A DNA stretch of 64,000 bases from contig CAJPOT010000002.1 of the NCBI GenBank assembly GCA_905372355.1, forward strand, positions 124,001 through 188,000. The letters are read 5' to 3'. Source of the DNA: an uncultured Selenomonas sp. (GTDB lineage Bacteria; Bacillota; Negativicutes; Selenomonadales; Selenomonadaceae). This document shows positions 16,591 to 26,631 of the stretch, one piece after another. Numbering within the stretch: position 1 is the stretch's first letter; each line of letters opens with the position of its first letter. The position numbers and the translations under genes are program-made. The notes below the pieces were generated by a model that did not search any database, had not been told where the DNA came from, and worked only from the letters and a program-made list of their open reading frames with translations.

Positions 16591-18561
16591 TTACAGCGGA
16601 TTCCCTTCACGGAAGATGCGCGACTTCTGCAAGTCGAGCTTCTCTTGCGGCGGGCAGAACGCATATCGTCCGTCGTCAGGCAGCAGGACGCTGAGTTCTT
16701 CGAAAATCTGCAGCGCCTTTTGAAACGTGAAGATTCCCATGACGGGGAAATGAAGCAGATACTCTGCCAGAAGCTTTTCCGCATCTGCCGGCAGACCTTC
16801 GCCCGCTCTTTGACGTACGAGCAGGAAGCGATAGACCGAGGCCAGCGCGTCACGGTCGGGATGCTTCGCCTCGGCGCGTGCCGGACGAAAATCTTCAAGC
16901 ATGAGCTGCAGAGAGCGCTTCTCGCGCCACACATGGTATTCGGGAAAATACGCGATGTCGATGCGCTCGCGATTGACGAGCGGCGCCTCCTCGCCCTTGC
17001 CCCAAGCCAGAACGTCAATGCTCGCGTCCAAGCCGTCAAGCTCAAACTTCAGATGCTGCCCCTCCTTGCCGATCTGCCGCGCATAACTGCCGCGAACGCC
17101 GTGCGTCGAAAAGAGCGGCTTGGGATTTCCCATGCCGTACGGCTCCAAAAGCTTGATCTCCGTCATCAGCTGCTCCGTAATCTTTTCGGGTGCAAGTTCC
17201 AGCTCGATGTCGAGAATCGGCACGAAATCCTCTTCCGTCAGCACCTTTGCCGCATAAGCCTCCAGAGCCTCACGGAAAGAGGCGATGTCCGCCGAGCGAA
17301 GCGAAAGCCCCGCCGCCTGCGCGTGGCCGCCAAAGCCCAGAAGATGCTCCTTGCAGGCCGAAAGAGCTTCAAACATGTGGAAGCCGCGTATGCTGCGGCA
17401 CGAACCCTTGCCGACGCCGTCTTCTTCCGCGATGATGACCGTCGGACGGTAATAGCGCTCGACGATGCGCGAGGCCACGATGCCGATGACGCCGGGATGC
17501 CAGCCTTCTCCATGAAGCACGAGCACATGCGCTCGCTTGACGTCAATCTCCTCGATCTGTTTTTCTGCCGCCTGCAGGATCTCCTGCTCCACGGCCTGAC
17601 GCTCGCGATTCGCCGCGTCAAGCTCCTCCGCAATCGCCTGTGCTTCCTCTCCGTCCTCCGTCAGGAGCAATTCGACGCCGCGCAGAGCGGACGCCAAGCG
17701 TCCCGCCGCATTGAGCCGCGGCGCAAGCACGAAGCCGATATGTCCGGCTGTAATCTCCTTCTCTTGGAGTTCCGTCACAGCGAGAAGCGCCTGAATACCC
17801 GGGCGCTTCGATTTCTTCAAGACGCGCAGACCTTGCTGCACGATCTTCCGATTCTCGCCGAGGAGCGGCACGACGTCGGCGACCGTGCCCAGGGCGACGA
17901 TGTCAAGATCGCCCGTGAAGGATTTGCCGCGCATTTTCTGCCAAAGCGCCTGGCAGAGCTTGAACGCCACGCCCACGCCCGCGATGTTCTTGTCGGGATA
18001 TGCGCAGTCTGCACGATGCGGATCGATGACGGCGAGGGCTTTGGGCAATTCCTTGCCCGGCAGATGGTGATCGGTGATGATGAGATCGACCTTGTCTTTT
18101 GCCGCTGCCGCCTCCTCGACGGCGGAGATGCCGCAGTCCACCGTGACGATGAGCCCGGCGCCCCCAGCGATGATCTCATCAAGTGTTTCCTTGTGCAGCC
18201 CGTAGCCGTCCTTTTGACGATGCGGAATGAAGTAGCCTGCATTCGCGCCGAGCTGACGCAGATTGCGGCAGAGAAGCGAGGTCGCCGTGATGCCGTCGAC
18301 GTCGTAATCGCCATAGACGACGATGCGCTCCTGCGCTTGGATCGCCTGCTCGATGCGCGAGACAGCCTTTTCCATATCCCTCATCAAGAACGGATCGTGA
18401 AACGGCTGCTTTTCCGGATGAAGGAACGCTCGCGCCTCTTCGTCCGATGTGATGCCGCGATGCAGAAGAAGCGCCGCCGTGAAGGGCGTCGTGCCGATGC
18501 GCTGGGAAAATTCCACAGCTCTCGCCGATGTATCAGGCAAGAGCGACCATTCTTTCTCCAT
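16591..18561 (-). CDS. recJ: Single-stranded-DNA-specific exonuclease RecJ
   Basis: 5'-3' ssDNA exonuclease used in recombination and mismatch repair. 656 residues with the DHH domain motifs VVYGDYDVDGITATSLL, TVDCGISAVEEA and LIITDHHLPGKELP. The DHHA1 domain follows with GFGGHAQAAGLSL, and the OB-fold and a C-terminal extension after that. It is shorter than Bacillus RecJ (about 786) but has all catalytic motifs. ATG with AGGAGGAG upstream. It is separated from secF by a hairpin terminator. Confidence 0.95.
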   Translation of the reverse strand: MEKEWSLLPDTSARAVEFSQRIGTTPFTAALLLHRGITSDEEARAFLHPEKQPFHDPFLMRDMEKAVSRIEQAIQAQERIVVYGDYDVDGITATSLLCRNLRQLGANAGYFIPHRQKDGYGLHKETLDEIIAGGAGLIVTVDCGISAVEEAAAAKDKVDLIITDHHLPGKELPKALAVIDPHRADCAYPDKNIAGVGVAFKLCQALWQKMRGKSFTGDLDIVALGTVADVVPLLGENRKIVQQGLRVLKKSKRPGIQALLAVTELQEKEITAGHIGFVLAPRLNAAGRLASALRGVELLLTEDGEEAQAIAEELDAANRERQAVEQEILQAAEKQIEEIDVKRAHVLVLHGEGWHPGVIGIVASRIVERYYRPTVIIAEEDGVGKGSCRSIRGFHMFEALSACKEHLLGFGGHAQAAGLSLRSADIASFREALEAYAAKVLTEEDFVPILDIELELAPEKITEQLMTEIKLLEPYGMGNPKPLFSTHGVRGSYARQIGKEGQHLKFELDGLDASIDVLAWGKGEEAPLVNRERIDIAYFPEYHVWREKRSLQLMLEDFRPARAEAKHPDRDALASVYRFLLVRQRAGEGLPADAEKLLAEYLLHFPVMGIFTFQKALQIFEELSVLLPDDGRYAFCPPQEKLDLQKSRIFREGNPL

Positions 18562-18602
18562 TGTTCTCCTCCTATCTGTCGCTGATGGAGCAACCTACAT
18601 AA

Positions 18603-18646
18603 AAGGGGCTGCTGCACAGACCTTTCGGCCTGTGCACAGCCCTTTC
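18603..18646 (-). terminator. Intrinsic terminator after secF
   Basis: A long hairpin (GGGCTGTGCACAGGCC with its imperfect complement and a GAAA loop) followed on the minus strand by CCCCTTTTAT, 40 bases after the secF stop and just before recJ. Confidence 0.65.
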
Positions 18647-18684
18647 ATCAGCTTGGCGTTCCGCGCGCAAATTATGAACAACGG

Positions 18685-19602
18685 TCACTTCGCTGCAGCC
18701 GCACTGCCCGCCCTGCGGCGCTTCTCCGAGAAATTGCGCAGGACGACCCAGATGGGGCTTGCAATGAAGATGGACGAATAGCATCCGGCAAAGAAACCGA
18801 CGAGAAGGGCGAACGAGAAGTCCTTCGTCGTATCGCCGCCGAACCAGTAGAGCGCGAACGTCGTGAAGAGCACGGTGCATACCGTGTAAATCGAGCGCGT
18901 CAGCGTCTGATAGATGCTCGTATTGACAAGCTCGTTGATGTCGCCGCCGCGCCTAAAGTGCAGCTTCAGATTCTCGCGGATGCGGTCGAAGATGACGATG
19001 GTATCGTTAATCGAATAGCCGACAATCGTCAGAAGCGCCGCGACGAACGACGAATCAATCGGCCGCTGTGTCAGAGAGAAGACGCTCAGGACGATGAGGA
19101 TGTCGTGAACCAAGGCCAAGATGGAGGAAATACCAAACTTGAACTCGAAGCGGTACGAAACGTAGAGCACGATCATGACCCACGAGAGCGCGAGCGCCCA
19201 AAGGGCGTTCATGATAAGCTCCGATCCCATCGTCGCACCGACCTTCTCCTCGCGCAGCACATCGTAGTCGCCGAGCTGCTGCTTGAGCGACGCCATCACA
19301 GCCTTGCGCTCCTCTTCCTCAAGGTCAACGCTTCGCACCATGACTGTGGGCGCAGCTTCAGCATTCGCCGTATCGCCCGAGAACTGGATCGTGCTGTTGT
19401 CGAGCCCGTACTCGCGCAGGACGCCGCGCACATCCGCCAAGGTCACTTCCTTCTGGAAGCGCAGCTCGATGATCGTGCCGCCCGTGAAGTCGATGCCGAG
19501 GTTGAAGCCCTGCGTGCACATGCTGAAAATGCCAGGCAGAATGACGCACAGGGAGAGGATGAACCAGATCTTCGTGCGCTTTACAATGTCGAACTTATGC
19601 AT
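18685..19602 (-). CDS. secF: Protein translocase subunit SecF
   Basis: Membrane component of the Sec translocon that uses the proton-motive force. 305 residues, six predicted membrane segments, with the signature NLGIDFTGGTIIELRF after the first. VSYRFEFKFGISSILALVHDI and the Asn-rich GYSINDTIVIFDRIREN are typical of SecF. It overlaps the secD stop by 8 bases. ATG start. It ends before a terminator. Confidence 0.96.
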   Translation of the reverse strand: MHKFDIVKRTKIWFILSLCVILPGIFSMCTQGFNLGIDFTGGTIIELRFQKEVTLADVRGVLREYGLDNSTIQFSGDTANAEAAPTVMVRSVDLEEEERKAVMASLKQQLGDYDVLREEKVGATMGSELIMNALWALALSWVMIVLYVSYRFEFKFGISSILALVHDILIVLSVFSLTQRPIDSSFVAALLTIVGYSINDTIVIFDRIRENLKLHFRRGGDINELVNTSIYQTLTRSIYTVCTVLFTTFALYWFGGDTTKDFSFALLVGFFAGCYSSIFIASPIWVVLRNFSEKRRRAGSAAAAK

Positions 19603-20863
19603 CTTTCTTCACCCCGCTTCCGCCAGTCAATCCCGTCGCACCGTAGACGGCAGGATTCTTGCAAATATTCGAGGCGATAAGGAGCTTCAGCATGTACTGC
19701 GTGAGCGTGATCGCCGTCAGCATGCTGAGCACGACGCCGAGTCCGAGCGTGATGGCAAAGCCCTTGATCGTTCCCGTGCCGAAGAAGAACAGTACGAGCG
19801 CCGCGATGATCGTCGTGATGTTCGAATCGAAGATCGTCGTGAAAGCGCGCTTGAAGCCTGCTTCCATCGAAAGGCGCAGCGTCTTGCCCAAGCGGAATTC
19901 TTCCTTGAAGTGCTCGAAGATCAGCACGTTCGCATCGACCGCCATGCCGATGGACAGAATGATGCCCGCGACGCCCGGCAGCGTCAAGGTCGCATCGAGC
20001 ATCTTCAAGAGGAAGAGCAGCAGGATGACGTAGGCCATGAGGCTAAGATCAGCGATGAGACCAGAAAGGCGATAGAAGAGGATCATGAACACGAGGACGG
20101 CGGAAATGCCGATGACAAAGGCGAACTCGCTCTTGTCCTTCGAGTCCTGTCCGAGCGTCGGCCCGACCGTGCGCGTCTCAATGATATTGACCTTGACAGG
20201 AAGTGCGCCGCTTCTCAGAAGCATCGCGATGCGATGCGCCTCTTCCTGACTCTCCTGTCCCGTGATCTCAGCCCTGCCGCCCGTGATCGGCTCGCGCACA
20301 TTCGGGTTCGTCAAGACTTCTCCGTCGAGCAGGATGGCGATGCGGCGGCCGACGTTCTTCGTTGTCAGATCGGCGAACTTCTTCGCGCCCTCGTCGGAAA
20401 ACTCCAAGTTGACCACATATTGATTCTGCTGGTTGCGGGCGTCCTGCGCGTTCTTCAGGTCCGTGCCCGTCATGACGGTATTTCCATCCTCGTCCTTGAA
20501 TTCGAGCATCGCCGTCTTGCCGATCGTCTTAATGGCAGAATCGGGATCCTTGATGCCCGGCAATTCGATGATGATGCGGCGCTCGCCTTGGCGCTGGATC
20601 AGCGGCTCGGTCAGGCCAAGCTCGTTGACGCGCTTCTCCATGATTTTGACGACGCGCTGCATTGCATCGTCGTTGACCTGCGCTTCCGGCGTATCGACCG
20701 CTTCGAGCACGACATGCGTGCCGCCCTGCAGGTCAAGGCCTTGGCGTATGGAATTTGCCAACGGCGAGACGAAGGCGAAAAAAACGCCGACGATCACCGC
20801 GATGACCGCGATGAGCTTCAGTAAAGCGTCCTGTCTCAAATTTTCCCATCTCCTCTGATACAT
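19595..20863 (-). CDS. secD: Protein translocase subunit SecD
   Basis: Partner of SecF. 422 residues, the short Gram-positive size. First membrane segment at about 12-35, then QGLDLQGGTHVVLEAVDTPE, and a compact periplasmic region with RIIIELPGIKDP. Five further membrane segments include the GMAVDANVLIFEHFKEEFR motif. The ATG follows GGAAG at six bases; an in-frame GTG at 20878 is too early. The short periplasmic P1 domain is common in Firmicutes. Confidence 0.96.
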   Translation of the reverse strand: MYQRRWENLRQDALLKLIAVIAVIVGVFFAFVSPLANSIRQGLDLQGGTHVVLEAVDTPEAQVNDDAMQRVVKIMEKRVNELGLTEPLIQRQGERRIIIELPGIKDPDSAIKTIGKTAMLEFKDEDGNTVMTGTDLKNAQDARNQQNQYVVNLEFSDEGAKKFADLTTKNVGRRIAILLDGEVLTNPNVREPITGGRAEITGQESQEEAHRIAMLLRSGALPVKVNIIETRTVGPTLGQDSKDKSEFAFVIGISAVLVFMILFYRLSGLIADLSLMAYVILLLFLLKMLDATLTLPGVAGIILSIGMAVDANVLIFEHFKEEFRLGKTLRLSMEAGFKRAFTTIFDSNITTIIAALVLFFFGTGTIKGFAITLGLGVVLSMLTAITLTQYMLKLLIASNICKNPAVYGATGLTGGSGVKKDA

Positions 20864-20905
20864 ATTATTCTTCCGCACTCAAGCGCAAGGCGCAAAAGAC
20901 ACGGT

Positions 20906-21247
20906 TCAAGCCCCTTTTTCACGCAGGAATGCGACGACCGTCTCCAAGACCTCCGCCGCCGAAAGATCGTCCGTCTGCAGATAGAGGTCAGCATGTTCCC
21001 GCGCGTCGCGCAATCGCTCGTGCTGCACGGCAAGACGCTCCTCCGTCCACGAGACGCGGCGGCGCTTCTTGATTGCAGGAAGCGTCGCATCGATCATCAC
21101 GAGGATGTCGGGGCGGTGCTTGTTCCAAAAAGCGCGGATGCACGAATGCTCCTGCGCCACGTTGTATGCGTCAAAGCCCGCATCCTTCAGGCCCTGCACG
21201 AGCGTCGTCTTGCCCGACGCACAGACGCCGACAACAGCAATTCGCAT
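20906..21247 (-). CDS. Small P-loop NTPase-like protein, 113 residues
   Basis: Unknown role. It begins MRIAVVGVCASGKTTLVQGL, a clear Walker A (GVCASGKT). A likely Walker B or base-recognition strand is RPDILVMIDATL, followed by KKRRRVSWTEERLAVQHERL, a basic stretch that could contact a nucleotide or nucleic acid. It ends in an amphipathic helix. The fold suggests a small kinase or NTPase, but no substrate motif is recognised. Start ATG with AAAGGAG. It stands between secD (43 bases downstream) and the SpoIIE-like phosphatase (51 bases upstream), an unusual insert in the yajC-secDF region. Confidence 0.8.
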   Translation of the reverse strand: MRIAVVGVCASGKTTLVQGLKDAGFDAYNVAQEHSCIRAFWNKHRPDILVMIDATLPAIKKRRRVSWTEERLAVQHERLRDAREHADLYLQTDDLSAAEVLETVVAFLREKGA

Positions 21248-21298
21248 AGCTTTCTCCTTTGGAAGCGCAATGGCTTCATTCGACTGAAACGGCTGCTA

Positions 21299-22009
21299 CT
21301 AGAACGGATACGAAGCGGAAAGCTGCTCGATCTTCGGCGCATCGGCTGCGGCTTCCGCTATGCCCATGACGACGACCGTCATATCGTCTCCCGCCTTGTC
21401 CTTGTCCAAGGAGAGCGCGTATTCCAGGATGCTCTTGGCGATGAAGTCGCAGTCCTCGGGTGCATTGTCCTCGATGATGGCGAGGATCTTCTTCATATCC
21501 ATCGACGCGCCGTCGTACTTCTTTCCTGCGTGCGCGATGCCGTCCGTGAAAGAGACGACGATCATGCCCGGGGCGAACGGCAGTTCATAAACAAGTGGCT
21601 TCATGTGGCGGTTGACGCCGATCGGCGAGACCTCGTCGTCGTAGATCGTCAGGTACTCGTCCGTCTTGACAATCGTCGGACAGTTGGAATTGCGGCTGAT
21701 GACGACCGTTTCCGATTCCAAATCGGCGCTCAGGAGCGTCAGCGTGCACGACACCTTCTTGTCCTTCATCGCGTAGAGGTAGTCGTGCACGGCGCGTGCG
21801 ACAGCGCCGTCGCGGGCGCCGTCAGCGATGAGTGAAGCCGCCTTGTTCACGACCCAGCTGCTCGTATGATGCGCCGCCAGCCCGTTCCCCTGCCCGTCGG
21901 CGATGACGGCGGAAAGTCCGCCGTAAGGCCGCTCAATGATGTCGAAGCTATCACCGCAATGCTGCATCGCATACTTGTTGATCTTCGCCATGCCCACTTT
22001 TATCTTCAT
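21299..22009 (-). CDS. SpoIIE/PP2C-type serine phosphatase
   Basis: Predicted manganese-dependent protein phosphatase of 236 residues that consists only of the PP2C domain, like RsbX. Metal ligands are in VIADGQGNG (about residues 36-44), SFTDGIAHAGKKY and KAGDDMTVVVMG near the C-terminus. Other conserved strands are SCTLTLLSADLESETVVISRNSNC and YDDEVSPIG. There is no sensor domain or membrane segment. The ATG at 22009 follows AGGTGA at 9 bases; a TTG one codon earlier (22012) would also work. Partner-switching proteins (anti-sigma kinase, STAS protein) are not in the window. It is seven bases from the upstream formyl-THF cyclo-ligase stop. Confidence 0.82.
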   Translation of the reverse strand: MKIKVGMAKINKYAMQHCGDSFDIIERPYGGLSAVIADGQGNGLAAHHTSSWVVNKAASLIADGARDGAVARAVHDYLYAMKDKKVSCTLTLLSADLESETVVISRNSNCPTIVKTDEYLTIYDDEVSPIGVNRHMKPLVYELPFAPGMIVVSFTDGIAHAGKKYDGASMDMKKILAIIEDNAPEDCDFIAKSILEYALSLDKDKAGDDMTVVVMGIAEAAADAPKIEQLSASYPF

Positions 22010-22018
22010 CAATGCTTC

Positions 22019-22606
22019 TCACCTGCAAAGTATAGTTTCGTTCTCCGTAACAATCGCGTGCATCATGACGTCATGCGCCTCTCGGGGAACCTCGTCCATG
22101 ATCTGACAAGAAAATGCCACGGCGATTCGCTGCGCCTGCGGCGCCTTCTCGCCCAAGAAGCGATCATAGAAGCCCGCACCAAGACCGAGCCGCGCACCGT
22201 CGCGCGAAAATGCCGCGCCCGGCACGAGCACGCAGTCAAGGCTCTTTGGATCGACGATCTCGCGCCGCTCTTCGCGCACGGTCGGGATGTCAAACGCTCC
22301 CGGCACGAGGTCGGAAAGCGCACGCACGCGCACCGCCTCCATCACGCCCTTGCCGACGATAAGCGGCACGGCAACGCGCTTTCCCTCGGCCAGCGCCTTT
22401 TCCATGAAGCTGTAGAGCTGCACCTCGTCCGACATCGCGGCGAAGGCGAAGACTGTCCGAGCCTCGCGGCAGACGTCGAGCGACATCAGTCTCGCTTCTA
22501 TGGCCTCGCTGAACACCCGGTTCGTCTGCTCTGAAAAGCTGCCGCGCCGCTTCAAGGCCTCTTGCCGCAGGCGTTTCTTCGCCTGCAAAATCTCCTCGGA
22601 TGTCAT
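22019..22606 (-). CDS. 5-formyltetrahydrofolate cyclo-ligase
   Basis: Converts 5-formyl-THF to 5,10-methenyl-THF with ATP. 195 residues. Family motifs: KKRLRQEALKRRGSF at the N-terminus, AFAAMSDEVQLYSF, the LVPGAAFSRDGARLGLGAGFYDRFL phosphate-binding region, and the C-terminal CQIMDEVPREAHD with its metal-contacting Asp/Glu/His. Start ATG 3 bases after the yajC stop region, with AGGAG further upstream. Cotranscribed with yajC and the phosphatase. Confidence 0.92.
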   Translation of the reverse strand: MTSEEILQAKKRLRQEALKRRGSFSEQTNRVFSEAIEARLMSLDVCREARTVFAFAAMSDEVQLYSFMEKALAEGKRVAVPLIVGKGVMEAVRVRALSDLVPGAFDIPTVREERREIVDPKSLDCVLVPGAAFSRDGARLGLGAGFYDRFLGEKAPQAQRIAVAFSCQIMDEVPREAHDVMMHAIVTENETILCR

Positions 22607-22609
22607 GCG

Positions 22610-22906
22610 TCAAGATTTCTCCTGCGCCCCGCCATCCGTGACATTCGCATGGATGGACGCACGCGACACCTCGATCTCCACATGCTCGGCGATCTTCATC
22701 TTGACCATCGTATCGTGCACCTCGGTCAGCGTGCCGTAAATGCCGCCAATCGTCACGACGCGATTGCCGCGCCTGAGTCCATCGAGCATCTCCTTGCGGC
22801 GCTTCTGCTCCTTGCGCTGCGGCCGGATGATCAAAAAGTAGATGACGAGCACCATGAAGATCAAAGGGCCGTATGTATAAAGGGCATTCATCATATTTGC
22901 ATCCAT
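22610..22906 (-). CDS. yajC: Preprotein translocase subunit YajC
   Basis: Accessory subunit of SecDF. 98 residues with one membrane segment (PLIFMVLVIYFLIIRPQRKEQKRR, the family signature) and a soluble tail (RVVTIGGIYGTLTEVHDT). The ATG at 22906 follows GGGAGG with eight-base spacing; an in-frame start 12 codons upstream lacks a ribosome site. It is separated from secD by three unrelated genes. Confidence 0.95.
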   Translation of the reverse strand: MDANMMNALYTYGPLIFMVLVIYFLIIRPQRKEQKRRKEMLDGLRRGNRVVTIGGIYGTLTEVHDTMVKMKIAEHVEIEVSRASIHANVTDGGAQEKS

Positions 22907-23013
22907 GATATTCCTCCCGAAGATAGAACAAAAATCGCGCATACGTCTAACCGTATACCATTCATTTCTTTCGACACTTCTCGCCTTTTCCCTTTATTGC
23001 AAAGGAAATTTCC

Positions 23014-25187
<2,174 letters not shown>

Positions 25188-25202
25188 ATTTTCCGCTTCT
25201 CC

Positions 25203-26447
25203 TCACGGCTGAATCTCCAACTTCGTTCCCGGATAATAATGTGCCAGAATGGCGTCATACTTCATGCGGCCCGCAAGCCTCTCTGCGCCATGCTGTGACA
25301 GTCCCAGGCCATGACCGCTGCCGAAACCGGCGATCACGATCTGCCCCTTTTCCCGCTTCACGTCGAAGAGCGTGCTTTTGAGTCCAAAGAGGGAGCGCAT
25401 CTCGCTTCCCGTCAGCTCCACAATTCGTTTCGAGCCTTCGATCGTCATGTGCGAAACGCGTCCCGAAGGCGTGCGGTAGGCGTCGCCCCTGCCGATGACG
25501 AGCGGGGAAAGCCCGATCTTCTTCAGGCTTCCCACCTCCTTGCCTGCGGCGGCGAGCTTCCTGAGGAAATCCGCTTCCGACAAGATCACCTGCCACGGAC
25601 TTGTCCTTTGCACATCCTCCTTGACGGGCACGAGATACGGCACACCCGCGCCCCAAAGCGCCTCGCGGCTTTCCGTCATGCCGCCCGAATCACTGTGAAA
25701 CAACGTTTCCGCCGGCTTTCCCGCGTAGAGGAGTACCTGATTCGCCGTCTGCGCGACCGCCGCACGCGTCGCGGGCGTTTCCGCATCGACGCCGCCGTAG
25801 ACTTGGCAATGTGTCGTCGCGCAGACGTCGTAACCTTCCGACCGATGGCGTCCCTTGCTGCGAAGGGCATAAGTTCGCGCCGCCACCGCCTGCGCCTTCA
25901 AGGCTTCTATATGCCACGAAGCGGGCATCTCTTCGGCGAGCACGCCGTTCACATAGTCGTCAAGAGGAAGCTGTTCAATGAGGTCAAGCCCCTTGCTCTC
26001 GACGCGCACGAAGAAACTGCCGCGATAATGCCCGGCGCCAATTTGAAAGATGCCCTCGGCACGCTGCGGCACAAGGCGCAGGGATGCGCCGGAGAGGCGC
26101 TTACCATCGAGGAAGATTCCCGCCCCGCCGCCCTCCAGCTTGATGGCGGCATTCGGCGCGATCGTCGTCAGCACCTTGCCGCTTCCGTCCTCGACGATGG
26201 AAAATCCAGCGTCCGACGAGATGAGCACGCTCTTCTGCCCGAGGAACAGCCCCACGCGAATCTCCTGCGAAGATGCGTGCGCCTTCTCCTGCTTCGCCTC
26301 TTTGGACGCCGCCTCCCTCTGCGCCTTCCCTGCACCCTGAAAGTCGATCACGCGACCCGCCGACGCCGTATGGGAGCAGCAGAAGAACAAGCCGCACAGA
26401 AAGAAAAGAATTGCGCCGCACCACATGCCGCTTCGCTTTTCTGACAA
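25203..26447 (-). CDS. SpoIID/LytB domain protein (secreted)
   Basis: Predicted peptidoglycan-lytic or amidase-enhancer protein. 414 residues with a signal peptide (RSGMWCGAILFFLCGLFFCCSHTASAG). The SpoIID core has PLDDYVNGVLAEEMPASWHIEALKAQAVAARTYAL, CATTHCQVYGGV, FHSDSGGMTE and the terminal GFGSGHGLGLSQHGAERLA. SpoIID is a sporulation lytic transglycosylase in Bacillus; non-sporulating relatives keep LytB-like versions for wall metabolism. Start uncertain: TTG at 26447 with AAAGGGG eight bases upstream gives a basic n-region; ATG at 26426 with GGAG at four bases would give 407 residues. Confidence 0.85.
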   Translation of the reverse strand: MSEKRSGMWCGAILFFLCGLFFCCSHTASAGRVIDFQGAGKAQREAASKEAKQEKAHASSQEIRVGLFLGQKSVLISSDAGFSIVEDGSGKVLTTIAPNAAIKLEGGGAGIFLDGKRLSGASLRLVPQRAEGIFQIGAGHYRGSFFVRVESKGLDLIEQLPLDDYVNGVLAEEMPASWHIEALKAQAVAARTYALRSKGRHRSEGYDVCATTHCQVYGGVDAETPATRAAVAQTANQVLLYAGKPAETLFHSDSGGMTESREALWGAGVPYLVPVKEDVQRTSPWQVILSEADFLRKLAAAGKEVGSLKKIGLSPLVIGRGDAYRTPSGRVSHMTIEGSKRIVELTGSEMRSLFGLKSTLFDVKREKGQIVIAGFGSGHGLGLSQHGAERLAGRMKYDAILAHYYPGTKLEIQP

Positions 26448-26563
26448 GACCAACGCCCCTTTCCTTTCCCTGCACGATAGGAAGCACGGATAAATGCAAC
26501 GATTCCTATAGTATATCACAGAGAAGCGCACCGCGCCACCGGTAAGGAAGCGCACAAAAGAAA

Positions 26564-26588
26564 ACTGCCGCACATTCCGTACGGCAGT
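26564..26588 (-). terminator. Intrinsic terminator after the 5'-nucleotidase gene
   Basis: Hairpin with seven-base arms (ACTGCCG/CGGCAGT, 26564-26588) followed on the minus strand by TTTTCTTTT. It lies 43 bases after the stop at 26632. Confidence 0.8.
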
Positions 26589-26631
26589 CCTTGAAAAGCG
26601 ACGTTTTCTAAAACGGCAAATTCTTTCCTCT

